From assembly GCA_947369085.1 (NCBI GenBank), contig CANBJR010000004.1, forward strand, positions 1 through 64,000: 64,000 nt of DNA. The letters are read 5' to 3'. The position numbers and the translations under genes are program-made. The notes under the pieces are model-generated. The model was not told the DNA's origin. It was given only the letters and a program-made list of their open reading frames with translations, and did not search any database. Origin of the DNA: an uncultured Clostridia bacterium. GTDB taxonomy: Bacteria; Bacillota; Clostridia; Oscillospirales; Acutalibacteraceae. Numbering within the stretch: the stretch's first letter is position 1; every line of letters starts with the position of its first letter. Below, piece after piece: positions 51,043-60,963 of the stretch.

Positions 51043-51546
51043 TTAAATTATAAAGAAAAACAATACTCCAACCGTTATGCTCAACAGCATTGCGGCGAGA
51101 ACATCTCTTATAAAGTGAACGCCTGCAAGGATTCTTGAAAGTGAAATCAGAAACGAAACAGACAATGCGGCAATGCCAAGCTCAACATTTATATAGAAAA
51201 TTGCAAATGAAATTATAAATGCGCTTGCTGTGTGTCGGCTGGGCATACTCTGCCCTGTTGTTGTTTTGCCGAAAAGGGAGGACGTGTTGTATTTTTCATA
51301 AGGTCTTTGTTCGTTAATTATCTTTCGCAAAGCCGTTACAAGCAAAAACACGCCGAGAGGAACAAGGATTATTTTAAAAAGGTCGGTAGGATTGCTGAAA
51401 AACACATAGACAATCAGCACGGGATAGCCGATGAACAGCACAAGCGGCAGAAAGACGTAGCAAAATTTCAGCGTATTTAAAGCCCAATTTCGCTCTCTAA
51501 AAAAATTGATAATCCGTTTGTAGTTCTTCTCGGTAATTTTAAACAT
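51043..51546 (-). CDS. PAP2 family phosphatase
   Basis: KIINEQRPYE...SMPSRHTASAF...RILAGVHFIRDVLA triad motif. Confidence 0.93.
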   Translation of the reverse strand: MFKITEKNYKRIINFFRERNWALNTLKFCYVFLPLVLFIGYPVLIVYVFFSNPTDLFKIILVPLGVFLLVTALRKIINEQRPYEKYNTSSLFGKTTTGQSMPSRHTASAFIISFAIFYINVELGIAALSVSFLISLSRILAGVHFIRDVLAAMLLSITVGVLFFFII

Positions 51547-51587
51547 CTCCGTTTATGTTGATTTTCGTTTTTATTCTAACATATGAG

Positions 51588-53420
51588 TTAAACTATTTCA
51601 ACATTGTATTTTTCAAACCAGCAGTCAAGCTCAATGATATAAGCAAGAATCTGCGGAGCCTGCATAAGCTGACCGTACCACGGAGTTGTGATTGCGTCGG
51701 GGTTTTCAATAATACGCTCAATTGATTTTTTGTTGAGAATTTCTGTGAGTTGATTTTTCTTTTCGAGAATTAATTTTACCCTTTTTACACATTCATCAAA
51801 GTAAACGGGATTGTGAGTTTTGGGATACGGGCTTTTCTTTCGCCAGCAGATTTCCTTTGGCAGAATATCCTCAAACGCTTTTCTTACGATTCCTTTTTCA
51901 CGGTTGCCGTAAGCCTTTAAGCTCCAGGGCATATTGTAGGCGTATTCAACAAGTCGGTAGTCGCAGAACGGTACTCTTACTTCAAGACCGCTGAACATTG
52001 AACACCTGTCCTTGCGTTCAAGCAGACATTGCATAAACCAGTAGAAGTTTAAGAAGAACATTTCTCTCATACGTCTGTCTGTTTCACTGTCGCTTTTTAG
52101 CTTCGGTGCAAGATTTATGGTGTCAAGGTATCTTTGGCGCACGTATTCCTCGCCGTTTTTCAGTATTCCGTCTTTTAGAATAAACCTGCGTACGTCCTGA
52201 CTTTTTGACCAAGGAAAGCAGTCGTCAAAAAGTATGCTTTTGTCGTGATACCAGGGATAGCCTCCGAACAGCTCGTCGGCACATTCGCCCGAAAGAGCAA
52301 CGGTGTAGTTTTGCTTTATCTCTTTGCAGAACAGCAAAAGTGACGAGTCAACGTCAACGTATCCGGGCAAATCTCTTGCCTCAACGCTGTTGTAGAGTGC
52401 GTCTACAAGCGCTTTGTTGTCAAGAATGACCTCGCGGTGGCGGGTGTCGGCATTGTCAGCCATCATTGAAATATATTCGTAGTCGGCGTTCGGCTGAAAG
52501 CGGCTTTTTTTAAAAAATTTTTCGTTGTCACGGTATTCAACCGAGTAGGTGTTGATTTTTCCGAGCTTTCGCTCTTTGTAATATTCGGAGGCGGTTTTTA
52601 CTATAATACTGCTGTCAAGCCCTCCCGAAAGGAAAAAGCAGAGAGGAACATCGCTGACAAGCTGTCGCCTTATTGCGTCAGTCAAAAGACTTCTCGTCTT
52701 TTCAATAGTATCATTTTCACTGTCGGTATGCTCTTTTGCTTCAATTCTGTAGTATTGCTCACGGCATAGAATGCCGTTTTTGTAAATTGCACATACACCG
52801 GGGTTAAGCTCGTGCACTCCTTTGAACACTCCGCAGGACGGAGTTCTTGCAGGGCCGAGGAAAAAGATTTCGTTAAGCCCCTGTTCGTCAATTTTGGGCT
52901 TTACAATTGTACTTGCAAGCAGTGCTTTGATTTCCGAGCCGAAAATCAATCCGCCCTTGTACTCGTAATAAAAAAGCGGCTTAACGCCTATTTTATCCCT
53001 GCAAAGGAAAATTGACCTGTCACTGCTGTTGAACACTGCAAACGCAAAAATCCCGTTGAGCTTATCCGCACACCGAGAACCGTATTTGATATACATTTTA
53101 AGTACAACCTCGGTATCGCTGTGCCCCCTGAAATGAAAGCCGTCAGCACGAAGCTGTTCACGCAGAGCCTCGGTGTTGTAAAGCTCACCGTTGTAGACAA
53201 TTGTATATGTCTTTCCTTCGTGGGTTACCGACATAGGCTGTTTGCCGTTTTCGCGGTCAATTACAACAAGCCTGCGGTGAATAAGTGCAGTGTTTTTATT
53301 GATATAAATTCCGTTTTCATCGGGACCTCGTTTATCAAGCGTTTGTGACATATTGTTGAGCAGTTTCATCCTCATACTCATATCAGCGTCACGTTCAATC
53401 CAGCCTGCTATTCCGCACAT
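51588..53420 (-). CDS. asnB: Asparagine synthase (glutamine-hydrolysing)
   Basis: MCGIAGWIE N-terminal nucleophile; FFLSGGLDSSII PP-loop. Confidence 0.96.
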   Translation of the reverse strand: MCGIAGWIERDADMSMRMKLLNNMSQTLDKRGPDENGIYINKNTALIHRRLVVIDRENGKQPMSVTHEGKTYTIVYNGELYNTEALREQLRADGFHFRGHSDTEVVLKMYIKYGSRCADKLNGIFAFAVFNSSDRSIFLCRDKIGVKPLFYYEYKGGLIFGSEIKALLASTIVKPKIDEQGLNEIFFLGPARTPSCGVFKGVHELNPGVCAIYKNGILCREQYYRIEAKEHTDSENDTIEKTRSLLTDAIRRQLVSDVPLCFFLSGGLDSSIIVKTASEYYKERKLGKINTYSVEYRDNEKFFKKSRFQPNADYEYISMMADNADTRHREVILDNKALVDALYNSVEARDLPGYVDVDSSLLLFCKEIKQNYTVALSGECADELFGGYPWYHDKSILFDDCFPWSKSQDVRRFILKDGILKNGEEYVRQRYLDTINLAPKLKSDSETDRRMREMFFLNFYWFMQCLLERKDRCSMFSGLEVRVPFCDYRLVEYAYNMPWSLKAYGNREKGIVRKAFEDILPKEICWRKKSPYPKTHNPVYFDECVKRVKLILEKKNQLTEILNKKSIERIIENPDAITTPWYGQLMQAPQILAYIIELDCWFEKYNVEIV

Positions 53421-53441
53421 AAAATTTACCTCCGTAATAAG

Positions 53442-54557
53442 TTATATATTATCTTTTTGTTTGATAGATTTAATTGAATATAAAAAGCATACTGCAACTC
53501 CGATAAGTGCTGCGGCGGAAATTACCGTTCCTCCGTAAAACTGTGATGTTTCAACCGTTGATGTTGAAAATACCTCTGTACTCCCTAAAAAGCACATTGC
53601 ACCGAAGTGAGTGAGCAAAGCGGTAATAATGCCTTGAATAATTCTTATGCAAAAAAATAAAAGTTTATTTACATTTACTTTTCCCAAAGCTGAGTAAATC
53701 TGAAAATGAACACATAATCCGCCGAACCCTATTGCAAAGGCTGTCATTTCAAGTGTGCAGTTTTTCGACATACCGTCCGCAGCCGAGCACACCTCAAGCA
53801 GACAGCAAAGCATATTTTCAGCCGATTTATCGCTGATTATCTGCCCGATAATTTCAATGAAAGCTGAGAATAAAACAACAAAAGCACATATGCTGATGAT
53901 TCCTTTTGTGCTTTCCAACGCCGACTCCACAACTGCTGTTCCGATTGAACAGGAGGGTGCAGGCGGTTTGTTGCAAAAGTAATTTTCATTTTTGCGCTTG
54001 TCAAAAAAATTTATTATAATTCCGAGCAGAATTACCGAAATAATCTGCGAGCATAAAATTATCGCTCCTATGGTTTTACTGCCGTAAAGCGAAGCGCCGA
54101 CAAAATTAATAATAAATCCCGGTCCTGCGCACACGGCAAACAAAGACGCCTTCTGCGCTTCTTTTTGAGAAACAGCTCCTATTTTTGCAAGCTCTGAAAT
54201 TCCCTTTGCACCAACGGGATATCCTCCGAGGACGGAAAGCAGAATAACAGGAGCAAAACTGCCCGAAAGACCGAAAAGTTTTTTTGTAATTTTCCCCATC
54301 GGTTTGGCGAATTTTTGCGCCAGACCGCTTTTTACAATAAAAGACGATGCCGCCATAAACGGAAACAGCGATGGTATTAAAACATTAAGGCAAAGGCTGA
54401 TTCCGTTCAGAGCGCCCTTTGAACAGCTTTCGGAGAAAATCAGAATTGAACCGCAGACAGCAAAAGCCGATAACGCCTTGAAAACCGTTCCTGCTTTTCC
54501 GACTGCTGCACTAATATACATATCAATCACCACTAATATATATGATTGAATATGCAT
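53442..54557 (-). CDS. ylbJ: Sporulation integral membrane protein YlbJ family
   Basis: LNVLIPSLFPFMAASSFIVKSG; LSVLGGYPVGAKGISEL gate motif. Confidence 0.85.
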   Translation of the reverse strand: MHIQSYILVVIDMYISAAVGKAGTVFKALSAFAVCGSILIFSESCSKGALNGISLCLNVLIPSLFPFMAASSFIVKSGLAQKFAKPMGKITKKLFGLSGSFAPVILLSVLGGYPVGAKGISELAKIGAVSQKEAQKASLFAVCAGPGFIINFVGASLYGSKTIGAIILCSQIISVILLGIIINFFDKRKNENYFCNKPPAPSCSIGTAVVESALESTKGIISICAFVVLFSAFIEIIGQIISDKSAENMLCCLLEVCSAADGMSKNCTLEMTAFAIGFGGLCVHFQIYSALGKVNVNKLLFFCIRIIQGIITALLTHFGAMCFLGSTEVFSTSTVETSQFYGGTVISAAALIGVAVCFLYSIKSIKQKDNI

Positions 54558-54579
54558 AAAAATAAATAATATAAAATTT

Positions 54580-54864
54580 TTGGGAGAGATTTTTTTGCAG
54601 AAAAATAAGGATAAACATAACTCGGGCGGTTATGCGCCTTTTGGTCTTGATATGGGAGGTATGCCCACGATAGAAATGCTCGGCAACAGGCGCATTACGC
54701 TTGAGGGATCAACTGGGATTTTGCTTTATGAGAGCAACAACATAAAGATTAATACAAACAAAATGGTCGTTTCGTTTTGCGGCAGAGGGTTGTGCGTGAG
54801 GTGCATTTCCTGTTCGTGCGTAGAGATTGACGGGTTTGTCACACAAATTGAGTTTCTTACATGA
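54580..54864 (+). CDS. yqfC: YabP/YqfC family sporulation protein
   Basis: PTIEMLGNRRITLEGSTGILLYESNNIKINT; immediately before yqfD. Confidence 0.88.
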   Translation: MGEIFLQKNKDKHNSGGYAPFGLDMGGMPTIEMLGNRRITLEGSTGILLYESNNIKINTNKMVVSFCGRGLCVRCISCSCVEIDGFVTQIEFLT

Positions 54865-54873
54865 TACTAATCT

Positions 54874-56097
54874 GTGATTAAAAGCGGATTTTTTCAGAGT
54901 TTAGAACGGGGTGATTTTATGTTAGTGCAGTTTATCAGATTTTTCAGAGGATATGTTGACTTTACTGCAAGCGGAAAGTTTCCCGAGCGTTTTCTCAATA
55001 TAACTTCACGCTACGGAATTAACCTATGGAATGCAAAGCCTTCAAAAAAGTCTATTAACGCTTCTATGTATATAAGCGACTACCGAAAAATACGCCTTGC
55101 GGCAAAAAAATCAGGCGTAAAAACAAAAATGTCGTCTAAGCACGGACTTCCGTTTGTTGTAAATAAATACAAATCGAGAATAGGAATCCCGATTGGCACA
55201 GTTGCAGGAATAATTCTGATTGCGGTGCTGTCAAATTTTATCTGGTCAGTCAGCATTATCGGGGCGCAAACCGTCAGCGAAACAAAAATTAAGCAGGTAC
55301 TGTCGAAAAACGGGGTTGAAACAGGATGTTACAAAAACAACCTTGACGTGCAGAAAATTGAGCGTGATACAATGCTTGAAATTGATGAAATCGGCTGGAT
55401 GAGCGTTAATATTACGGGCAGTATTGCGTCAATTGAAATCAAGGAAAAGGCAAAAAAACCAAAAATTGATTCAAATACAGCTCCGTGCAACGTAAAAGCA
55501 AAATGCGACGGAGTAATTACGAATATAAAAGCGAAAAAAGGTGAGGTGCAGGTAAAAAAAGGCAGTGGGGTAGCAAAAGGAGATTTGCTTGTAAGCGGTA
55601 TAATCGAAACGAAAATGAACACCATACAATATGTGCGCGCAAACGCAGAGATGTTTGCCGACGTCATATATAAAAAAGAGTCATCCATAAAAAGCGACTA
55701 CGAATACACCTTCCCGAACGGTGAAAAAACTTATCGGGACAGAGCTTTTTTGATGTGGTTTGAATTTCCGTGCAGTATGTCGTTTTCATCATACGAAAAC
55801 TCTGTTTACAGCGAAAATTCGCAGAACGTAATTTGTAACGATGTAGTACTTCCGATTGGAATAAAAACAAAAATGCAGTTAAATTTAAAGAGTGTTGAAA
55901 AGAAGCTTACAAAAACTGATGCGGAAAAAATTTTTATGAACGATTTACTGCTTTTTGAAACGTTTGAAAAACCTAAAAGCAAGGTTGTCAGCCGAAAAGT
56001 AAACGTCAGCAAAACAGGCGATGAATACTGTTGTAAAACCGATTATGTTTTTAATGAAAATATTGCGTACAGCGAAGAATTCAGCGTGACAGATTAA
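54874..56097 (+). CDS. yqfD: Sporulation protein YqfD
   Basis: FFRGYVDFTASGKFPERFLNITSRYGINLWNAK; VSIIGAQTVSETKIKQVLSKNGV. Confidence 0.92.
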   Translation: MIKSGFFQSLERGDFMLVQFIRFFRGYVDFTASGKFPERFLNITSRYGINLWNAKPSKKSINASMYISDYRKIRLAAKKSGVKTKMSSKHGLPFVVNKYKSRIGIPIGTVAGIILIAVLSNFIWSVSIIGAQTVSETKIKQVLSKNGVETGCYKNNLDVQKIERDTMLEIDEIGWMSVNITGSIASIEIKEKAKKPKIDSNTAPCNVKAKCDGVITNIKAKKGEVQVKKGSGVAKGDLLVSGIIETKMNTIQYVRANAEMFADVIYKKESSIKSDYEYTFPNGEKTYRDRAFLMWFEFPCSMSFSSYENSVYSENSQNVICNDVVLPIGIKTKMQLNLKSVEKKLTKTDAEKIFMNDLLLFETFEKPKSKVVSRKVNVSKTGDEYCCKTDYVFNENIAYSEEFSVTD

Positions 56098-56162
56098 ATA
56101 ATATATGTTAAAATAAAATATTATAAGTTTATAAGTAATTTTTTTAATTAGGATTTGATTTT

Positions 56163-56936
56163 ATGAGAATACTTTGTATAGGTGATGTTGTAGGAAGCAT
56201 TGGCTGTAACTTCCTGCGCAGTAAACTGCCGACAATCAAAAAAATTAAGGCGATTGATTTTGTGGTTTGCAACGGTGAAAATTCCTCAGACGGCAACGGT
56301 ATAACTCCAACCTCTGCAAAATTTCTATTTGACAGCGGTGTTGACGCAATCACTCTCGGTAACCACACGTTCCGCCGTAAAGAAGCATATGAGTATATAG
56401 ACGAAAGTCCGTTTGTTGCACGTCCTGCAAATTTCCCCGAAAAAACAACTCCCGGTACGGGCATACTTAATATTGATACAGGCAGAAGAATAATTTCCGT
56501 TATTAACGTAATGGGAAATATGTGTATGGACAACAACCTCAACTGTGCCTTTGAAACAGTCGACAAAATGCTTGAAAGGGCAGAGGGCAAAATAAAGATT
56601 GTTGACTTTCATGCCGAAACTACAAGTGAAAAGCGTGCAATGGGTTATTATCTTGACGGCAGAGCTTCTGTTGTTTTCGGCACTCATACGCACGTTCAGA
56701 CATCCGACTGCCAGATACTTCCCAAAGGTACGGGCTACATTACCGACGTCGGAATGACAGGTACGATTCATTCCGTGCTCGGCGTTAAAACCGAAATTAT
56801 CATTGAAAAGCTTAAAACAAAGCTTCCTGCCCGCTTTGACCTTGCAAGCGGCGAATGTAAAATGGAATGCTCGTTATTTGACGTAGATGAAAAGACAGGT
56901 TTGTGCATAAGTGCTGAATCTTTGCGCATAGAATGA
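56163..56936 (+). CDS. ymdB: YmdB/TIGR00282 family metallophosphoesterase
   Basis: MRILCIGDVVGSIGCNFL...VVCNGENSSDGNGITPTSAKFLFDSGVDAITLGNH. Confidence 0.94.
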   Translation: MRILCIGDVVGSIGCNFLRSKLPTIKKIKAIDFVVCNGENSSDGNGITPTSAKFLFDSGVDAITLGNHTFRRKEAYEYIDESPFVARPANFPEKTTPGTGILNIDTGRRIISVINVMGNMCMDNNLNCAFETVDKMLERAEGKIKIVDFHAETTSEKRAMGYYLDGRASVVFGTHTHVQTSDCQILPKGTGYITDVGMTGTIHSVLGVKTEIIIEKLKTKLPARFDLASGECKMECSLFDVDEKTGLCISAESLRIE

Positions 56937-57047
56937 GCGATTGGGGCAATAATTGGTTGTTTTATCTATTGCAAAAAAAGGTTAAAGACGTTATAATATA
57001 AACAACTATCGTGTAAAAAGTTTGTACATTAAAAAGGATGTGCTATT

Positions 57048-58685
57048 ATGATTAACGGAGAAATTCTAAAACAGGCTGTTATTTCAGGTGCAAATAATAT
57101 CAGCCGTCAGAAAAACAGAATTAACGATTTAAATATATTCCCTGTTCCTGACGGTGACACGGGTACAAATATGTCAATGACTATTATGTCGGCGGCAAAG
57201 GCACTTGAGGATTACAGCGGTACAAGCGCAGGCGAGGCGGCAGGAATTGTAGCATCTGCGATGCTTAGAGGTGCAAGAGGCAACTCCGGCGTAATTACTT
57301 CGCTTATTTTCAGAGGCTTTGCTCAGGGTCTTAAAGAAATGGAAGAAGTAAACGGCAAAAACCTTGCGGCGGCGCTTGGAATCGGTGTTGACGCTGCATA
57401 TAAGGCTGTTATGAAGCCTACAGAGGGTACAATCCTTACCGTTGCAAGAATGGCTTATGAAGCAGGTGTTGAAGCCGCAAAAGAGGACAGCAGCACAGTG
57501 TTTGTATGGCAGGCAATCTGCGACAAGGCAAACGAAGCACTTGCAATTACGCCCGAGCTTTTGCCCGTCCTTAAAAAAGCAGGCGTTGTTGACGCAGGCG
57601 GAAAAGGACTTTGCGTAATCTTTGAGGGAATGCTTTCTGTAATCAAGGATGGCGTGATGATTGAATATGATGATTCTGCCGAGGTTACTGTCGACACCTT
57701 TGACAGTGCGGCAGCTGAGTTTGACGAAGATATAAACTTTACCTATTGTACTGAGTTTATTGTCGGAAGAGAGTCTGAGGATACCGACCCGCAATTACTT
57801 CGTGAATATCTTGAAACAATCGGCGACTGCGTAGTTGTAGTAAGCGATGAGGAAATTATCAAGGTTCATGTTCATACAGAACAGCCGGGCAATGCGCTTA
57901 CAAAGGGACTTGAGTTTGGTCAGCTTCTCACCACAAAGGTTGAGAATATGAAGGAACAGCATAAAAACGCCAAGAAAGCTAAAAAGGCCGAAAAAGAAGT
58001 ATTTACTCCTGCCGAGCCTGTTGATGACATCGGCTTTGTGGCTGTTGCGGCAGGCGATGGCTTAAAGGAACTTTTCAAAGACTTAGGCTGTACAAACGTA
58101 GTTTCGGGCGGCCAGAGTATGAACCCCAGTACCGATGATATTTATGAGGCTGTAATGGCTACTCCTGCAAAGAATGTAATTGTTCTTCCGAATAACAAGA
58201 ATATCGTTCTTGCGGCTGAACAGACTGTTCCTATGGTCACAGACAGAAACGTTGTAATCGTTCCCACACGCACAATTCCGCAGGGAATGACGGCTATGCT
58301 CAATTTTGACCCCGAGATTTCAGCCGAAAGCAACGCACAGCTTATGATGGATTCCGCACAGAGCGTGGGTACGGGACTTGTAACATTTGCCGCACGCAGC
58401 AGTGAGTTCGGCGGAAAGAAAATAAAAGAGGGCGACATTATTGCTCTTGAAAACGGCAAGCTCACAATTACCGAAAAGAGTGCTGTAAAGGCTCTTGTAA
58501 AGCTTGCTAAAAATATGGTAAACCGTGACACCTCATTTATCACTCTCATTTACGGCGAGGAAGTAAGCGAGGAGGACGCAAACACAGCGTACGAGGAGCT
58601 TCGTGATAAGTTCGGCTCACGCACGGACATTTCGCTTGTCAAGGGCGACCAGCCGGTTTACTATTTCATTTTAAGTGTTGAATAA
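57048..58685 (+). CDS. fakA: DAK2/DhaL domain fatty-acid kinase FakA-like (YloV)
   Basis: INDLNIFPVPDGDTGTNMSMTI; GGQSMNPSTDDI. Confidence 0.92.
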   Translation: MINGEILKQAVISGANNISRQKNRINDLNIFPVPDGDTGTNMSMTIMSAAKALEDYSGTSAGEAAGIVASAMLRGARGNSGVITSLIFRGFAQGLKEMEEVNGKNLAAALGIGVDAAYKAVMKPTEGTILTVARMAYEAGVEAAKEDSSTVFVWQAICDKANEALAITPELLPVLKKAGVVDAGGKGLCVIFEGMLSVIKDGVMIEYDDSAEVTVDTFDSAAAEFDEDINFTYCTEFIVGRESEDTDPQLLREYLETIGDCVVVVSDEEIIKVHVHTEQPGNALTKGLEFGQLLTTKVENMKEQHKNAKKAKKAEKEVFTPAEPVDDIGFVAVAAGDGLKELFKDLGCTNVVSGGQSMNPSTDDIYEAVMATPAKNVIVLPNNKNIVLAAEQTVPMVTDRNVVIVPTRTIPQGMTAMLNFDPEISAESNAQLMMDSAQSVGTGLVTFAARSSEFGGKKIKEGDIIALENGKLTITEKSAVKALVKLAKNMVNRDTSFITLIYGEEVSEEDANTAYEELRDKFGSRTDISLVKGDQPVYYFILSVE

Positions 58686-58821
58686 AACAAATTACGGGCA
58701 TGATATTGTGTCATGTCCTATAATTTTAATAAAATGCTTTTAAACATTCGGGAAAACAGCTCGGAAGTATCCGTTTGTATACCCGAATTACTGCGGCAAT
58801 ATGCCGCCTATAGGTATCAAA

Positions 58822-60867
58822 ATGGCTTCACTTTATAAAATGCCGATTTCAAATTTAAACGGTATAGGCAAAAAACGTGCCGAGTTGTTTGCAAAACTTG
58901 GAATTAACAGTGTAGGAAGTCTGCTCAATTTCTATCCCCGTGCCTATGAGGATTGGAATACGGTTGAAAATATTACAGATTTGCAGTACGGAAGTTTGTG
59001 TTGTATAAAAGCGGTGCTTGGTACCCCGATTTCGGATTCCCGAATCAGCGGAGGACGGATTATTTCAAAGGGTATGGTGTATGATGACACAGGCTCTTTG
59101 CAAATTGTGTTTTTTAACAACAGATACATAAGTTCTATGTTGAAAGGCGGAGAAGAATATTTCTTTTACGGAAGAATAACTGCCGACTCCTATGGTGCTC
59201 AGATGATAGCTCCCACGTTTTCACTTGCAAGCGAAGGGACAAAAATTCACCCTGTTTACCGTCAAACAGCTGGATTGGTAAGCAAGACAATTTCAAATGC
59301 TGTTAAGCAGGCGCTTTCGCTTTTGCCAAAATCAATAAACGACCCTCTACCGGAACAGGTAAGGGATATTTTTGATTTGTGCGGTTTAAGGCAGGCTCTG
59401 AACGATATACATTTTCCGAAAAACAGGGAGCACCTTGAAAAAGCGCGTAAGCGCCTTGTCACAGAAGAACTTGTCGTGCTTAATCTGGGAATGAGAAATC
59501 TGCGTGAGCACAGCAGGGGAGAAAGCGGAGTAAAAATTACAGAAAGCTTTTCCTCTGAATTTGAAACGCTTTTGCCGTTTTCTCTAACCAATGCTCAAAA
59601 AAAAGCAGTTTCCGACTGCGTGAAAGATATGCTTACAAAGAATTCGGCTATGAACAGGCTTGTTCAGGGCGACGTGGGTTCGGGTAAGACTGCCGTTGCG
59701 GCTTCGGTGTGCTATACCGTTGTCAAAAACGGCTTTCAGGCGGCATTTATGGTTCCTACTGAGATTCTTGCAGTTCAGCACTACGAAACATTTACAAAGC
59801 TTTTTGAAAACACCGGAATAAAAGTTGCACTGCTTACGGGTGCGCTTAAAGAGTCGGAGAAAAAGAGCGTAAGACAGTCATTGGCTGATGGAGGAATCGA
59901 CCTTGTAATCGGCACTCATGCACTTATAACCGACAAAACCGAGTTTAAAAATCTCGGTCTTGCCGTAACGGACGAACAGCACCGTTTCGGAGTAGCACAG
60001 CGTGCAAAGCTACTTTGCAAGGGTGAGAATCCACACCTGCTTGTAATGAGTGCAACACCGATTCCCAGAACGCTCGGTCTGATAATTTTCGGCGACCTCG
60101 ACATTTCTGTAATTGACGAGCTTCCGCCGTCGCGAAAGCCGGTTAAAACCGTTCTTATGAGTGCTTCTCAGCGTAAGCGGATATATAATTTTATAAGAAG
60201 TGAAATCGCATCAGGCAGACAGGCGTATATCGTCTGCCCGCTTGTTGAGGAGGGTGAGCTTGACAACGTGGCGTCAGCCGAGGAATACGCCGCTGAGCTT
60301 ATGCTAAAGGAATTTTCCGACATTCCTGTCGGAATAGTTCACGGCAAGATGAAACCAAGTGAAAAGGACGAGGTAATGGAAAAGTTTGCCTCGGGTGAGT
60401 TTTCGCTTCTTGTTGCGACAACAGTAATCGAAGTGGGCGTTGACGTTCCGAATGCCTCGGTTATCGTTATTGAAAATGCAGAGCGTTTTGGACTTTCTCA
60501 GCTTCACCAGCTAAGAGGCAGAGTGGGCAGAGGTCAGTTTCAGTCTTACTGTATTCTCATAAGCGATAAAACGACTGCGACAACAAGGGCGCGTCTTGAG
60601 GTTCTTTGTTCAACAAACGACGGATTTAAAATTGCCGATGAAGATTTAAAAATGAGAGGACCGGGCGACTTTTTCGGAGAGCGTCAGCACGGACTGCCGC
60701 AGATGACAATAGCCGATTTTGCGGATACAAAAAGTCTTGAGCTTTCGCAGAAAATTGCCGATTATATAAGTTTTACCTACAAAGATATCCGCTGTGATGA
60801 GTTAAGGCTTTTAAGGGCAGAAATTGACAGGCTCTTTGAGCGAGGCGGACAGAATACGCTTAATTAA
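58822..60867 (+). CDS. recG: ATP-dependent DNA helicase RecG
   Basis: RLVQGDVGSGKTAVA; QLRGRVGRG; LKMRGPGDFFGERQHGLP. Confidence 0.97.
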   Translation: MASLYKMPISNLNGIGKKRAELFAKLGINSVGSLLNFYPRAYEDWNTVENITDLQYGSLCCIKAVLGTPISDSRISGGRIISKGMVYDDTGSLQIVFFNNRYISSMLKGGEEYFFYGRITADSYGAQMIAPTFSLASEGTKIHPVYRQTAGLVSKTISNAVKQALSLLPKSINDPLPEQVRDIFDLCGLRQALNDIHFPKNREHLEKARKRLVTEELVVLNLGMRNLREHSRGESGVKITESFSSEFETLLPFSLTNAQKKAVSDCVKDMLTKNSAMNRLVQGDVGSGKTAVAASVCYTVVKNGFQAAFMVPTEILAVQHYETFTKLFENTGIKVALLTGALKESEKKSVRQSLADGGIDLVIGTHALITDKTEFKNLGLAVTDEQHRFGVAQRAKLLCKGENPHLLVMSATPIPRTLGLIIFGDLDISVIDELPPSRKPVKTVLMSASQRKRIYNFIRSEIASGRQAYIVCPLVEEGELDNVASAEEYAAELMLKEFSDIPVGIVHGKMKPSEKDEVMEKFASGEFSLLVATTVIEVGVDVPNASVIVIENAERFGLSQLHQLRGRVGRGQFQSYCILISDKTTATTRARLEVLCSTNDGFKIADEDLKMRGPGDFFGERQHGLPQMTIADFADTKSLELSQKIADYISFTYKDIRCDELRLLRAEIDRLFERGGQNTLN

Positions 60868-60963
60868 AAGATGTATTCATTTTTTTGAATGCACGGCTTG
60901 CCGTGCTTGCAGTAACCAAAATTGGTAATACATCAACTTAAATAAAGGAGAGAAAACCGACTG

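Noticed and set aside
57174-57794. 206-aa minus-strand ORF
   Set aside because: Antisense to the clear fakA-like gene; Cys/His/Arg-rich shadow translation with no RBS or family match.
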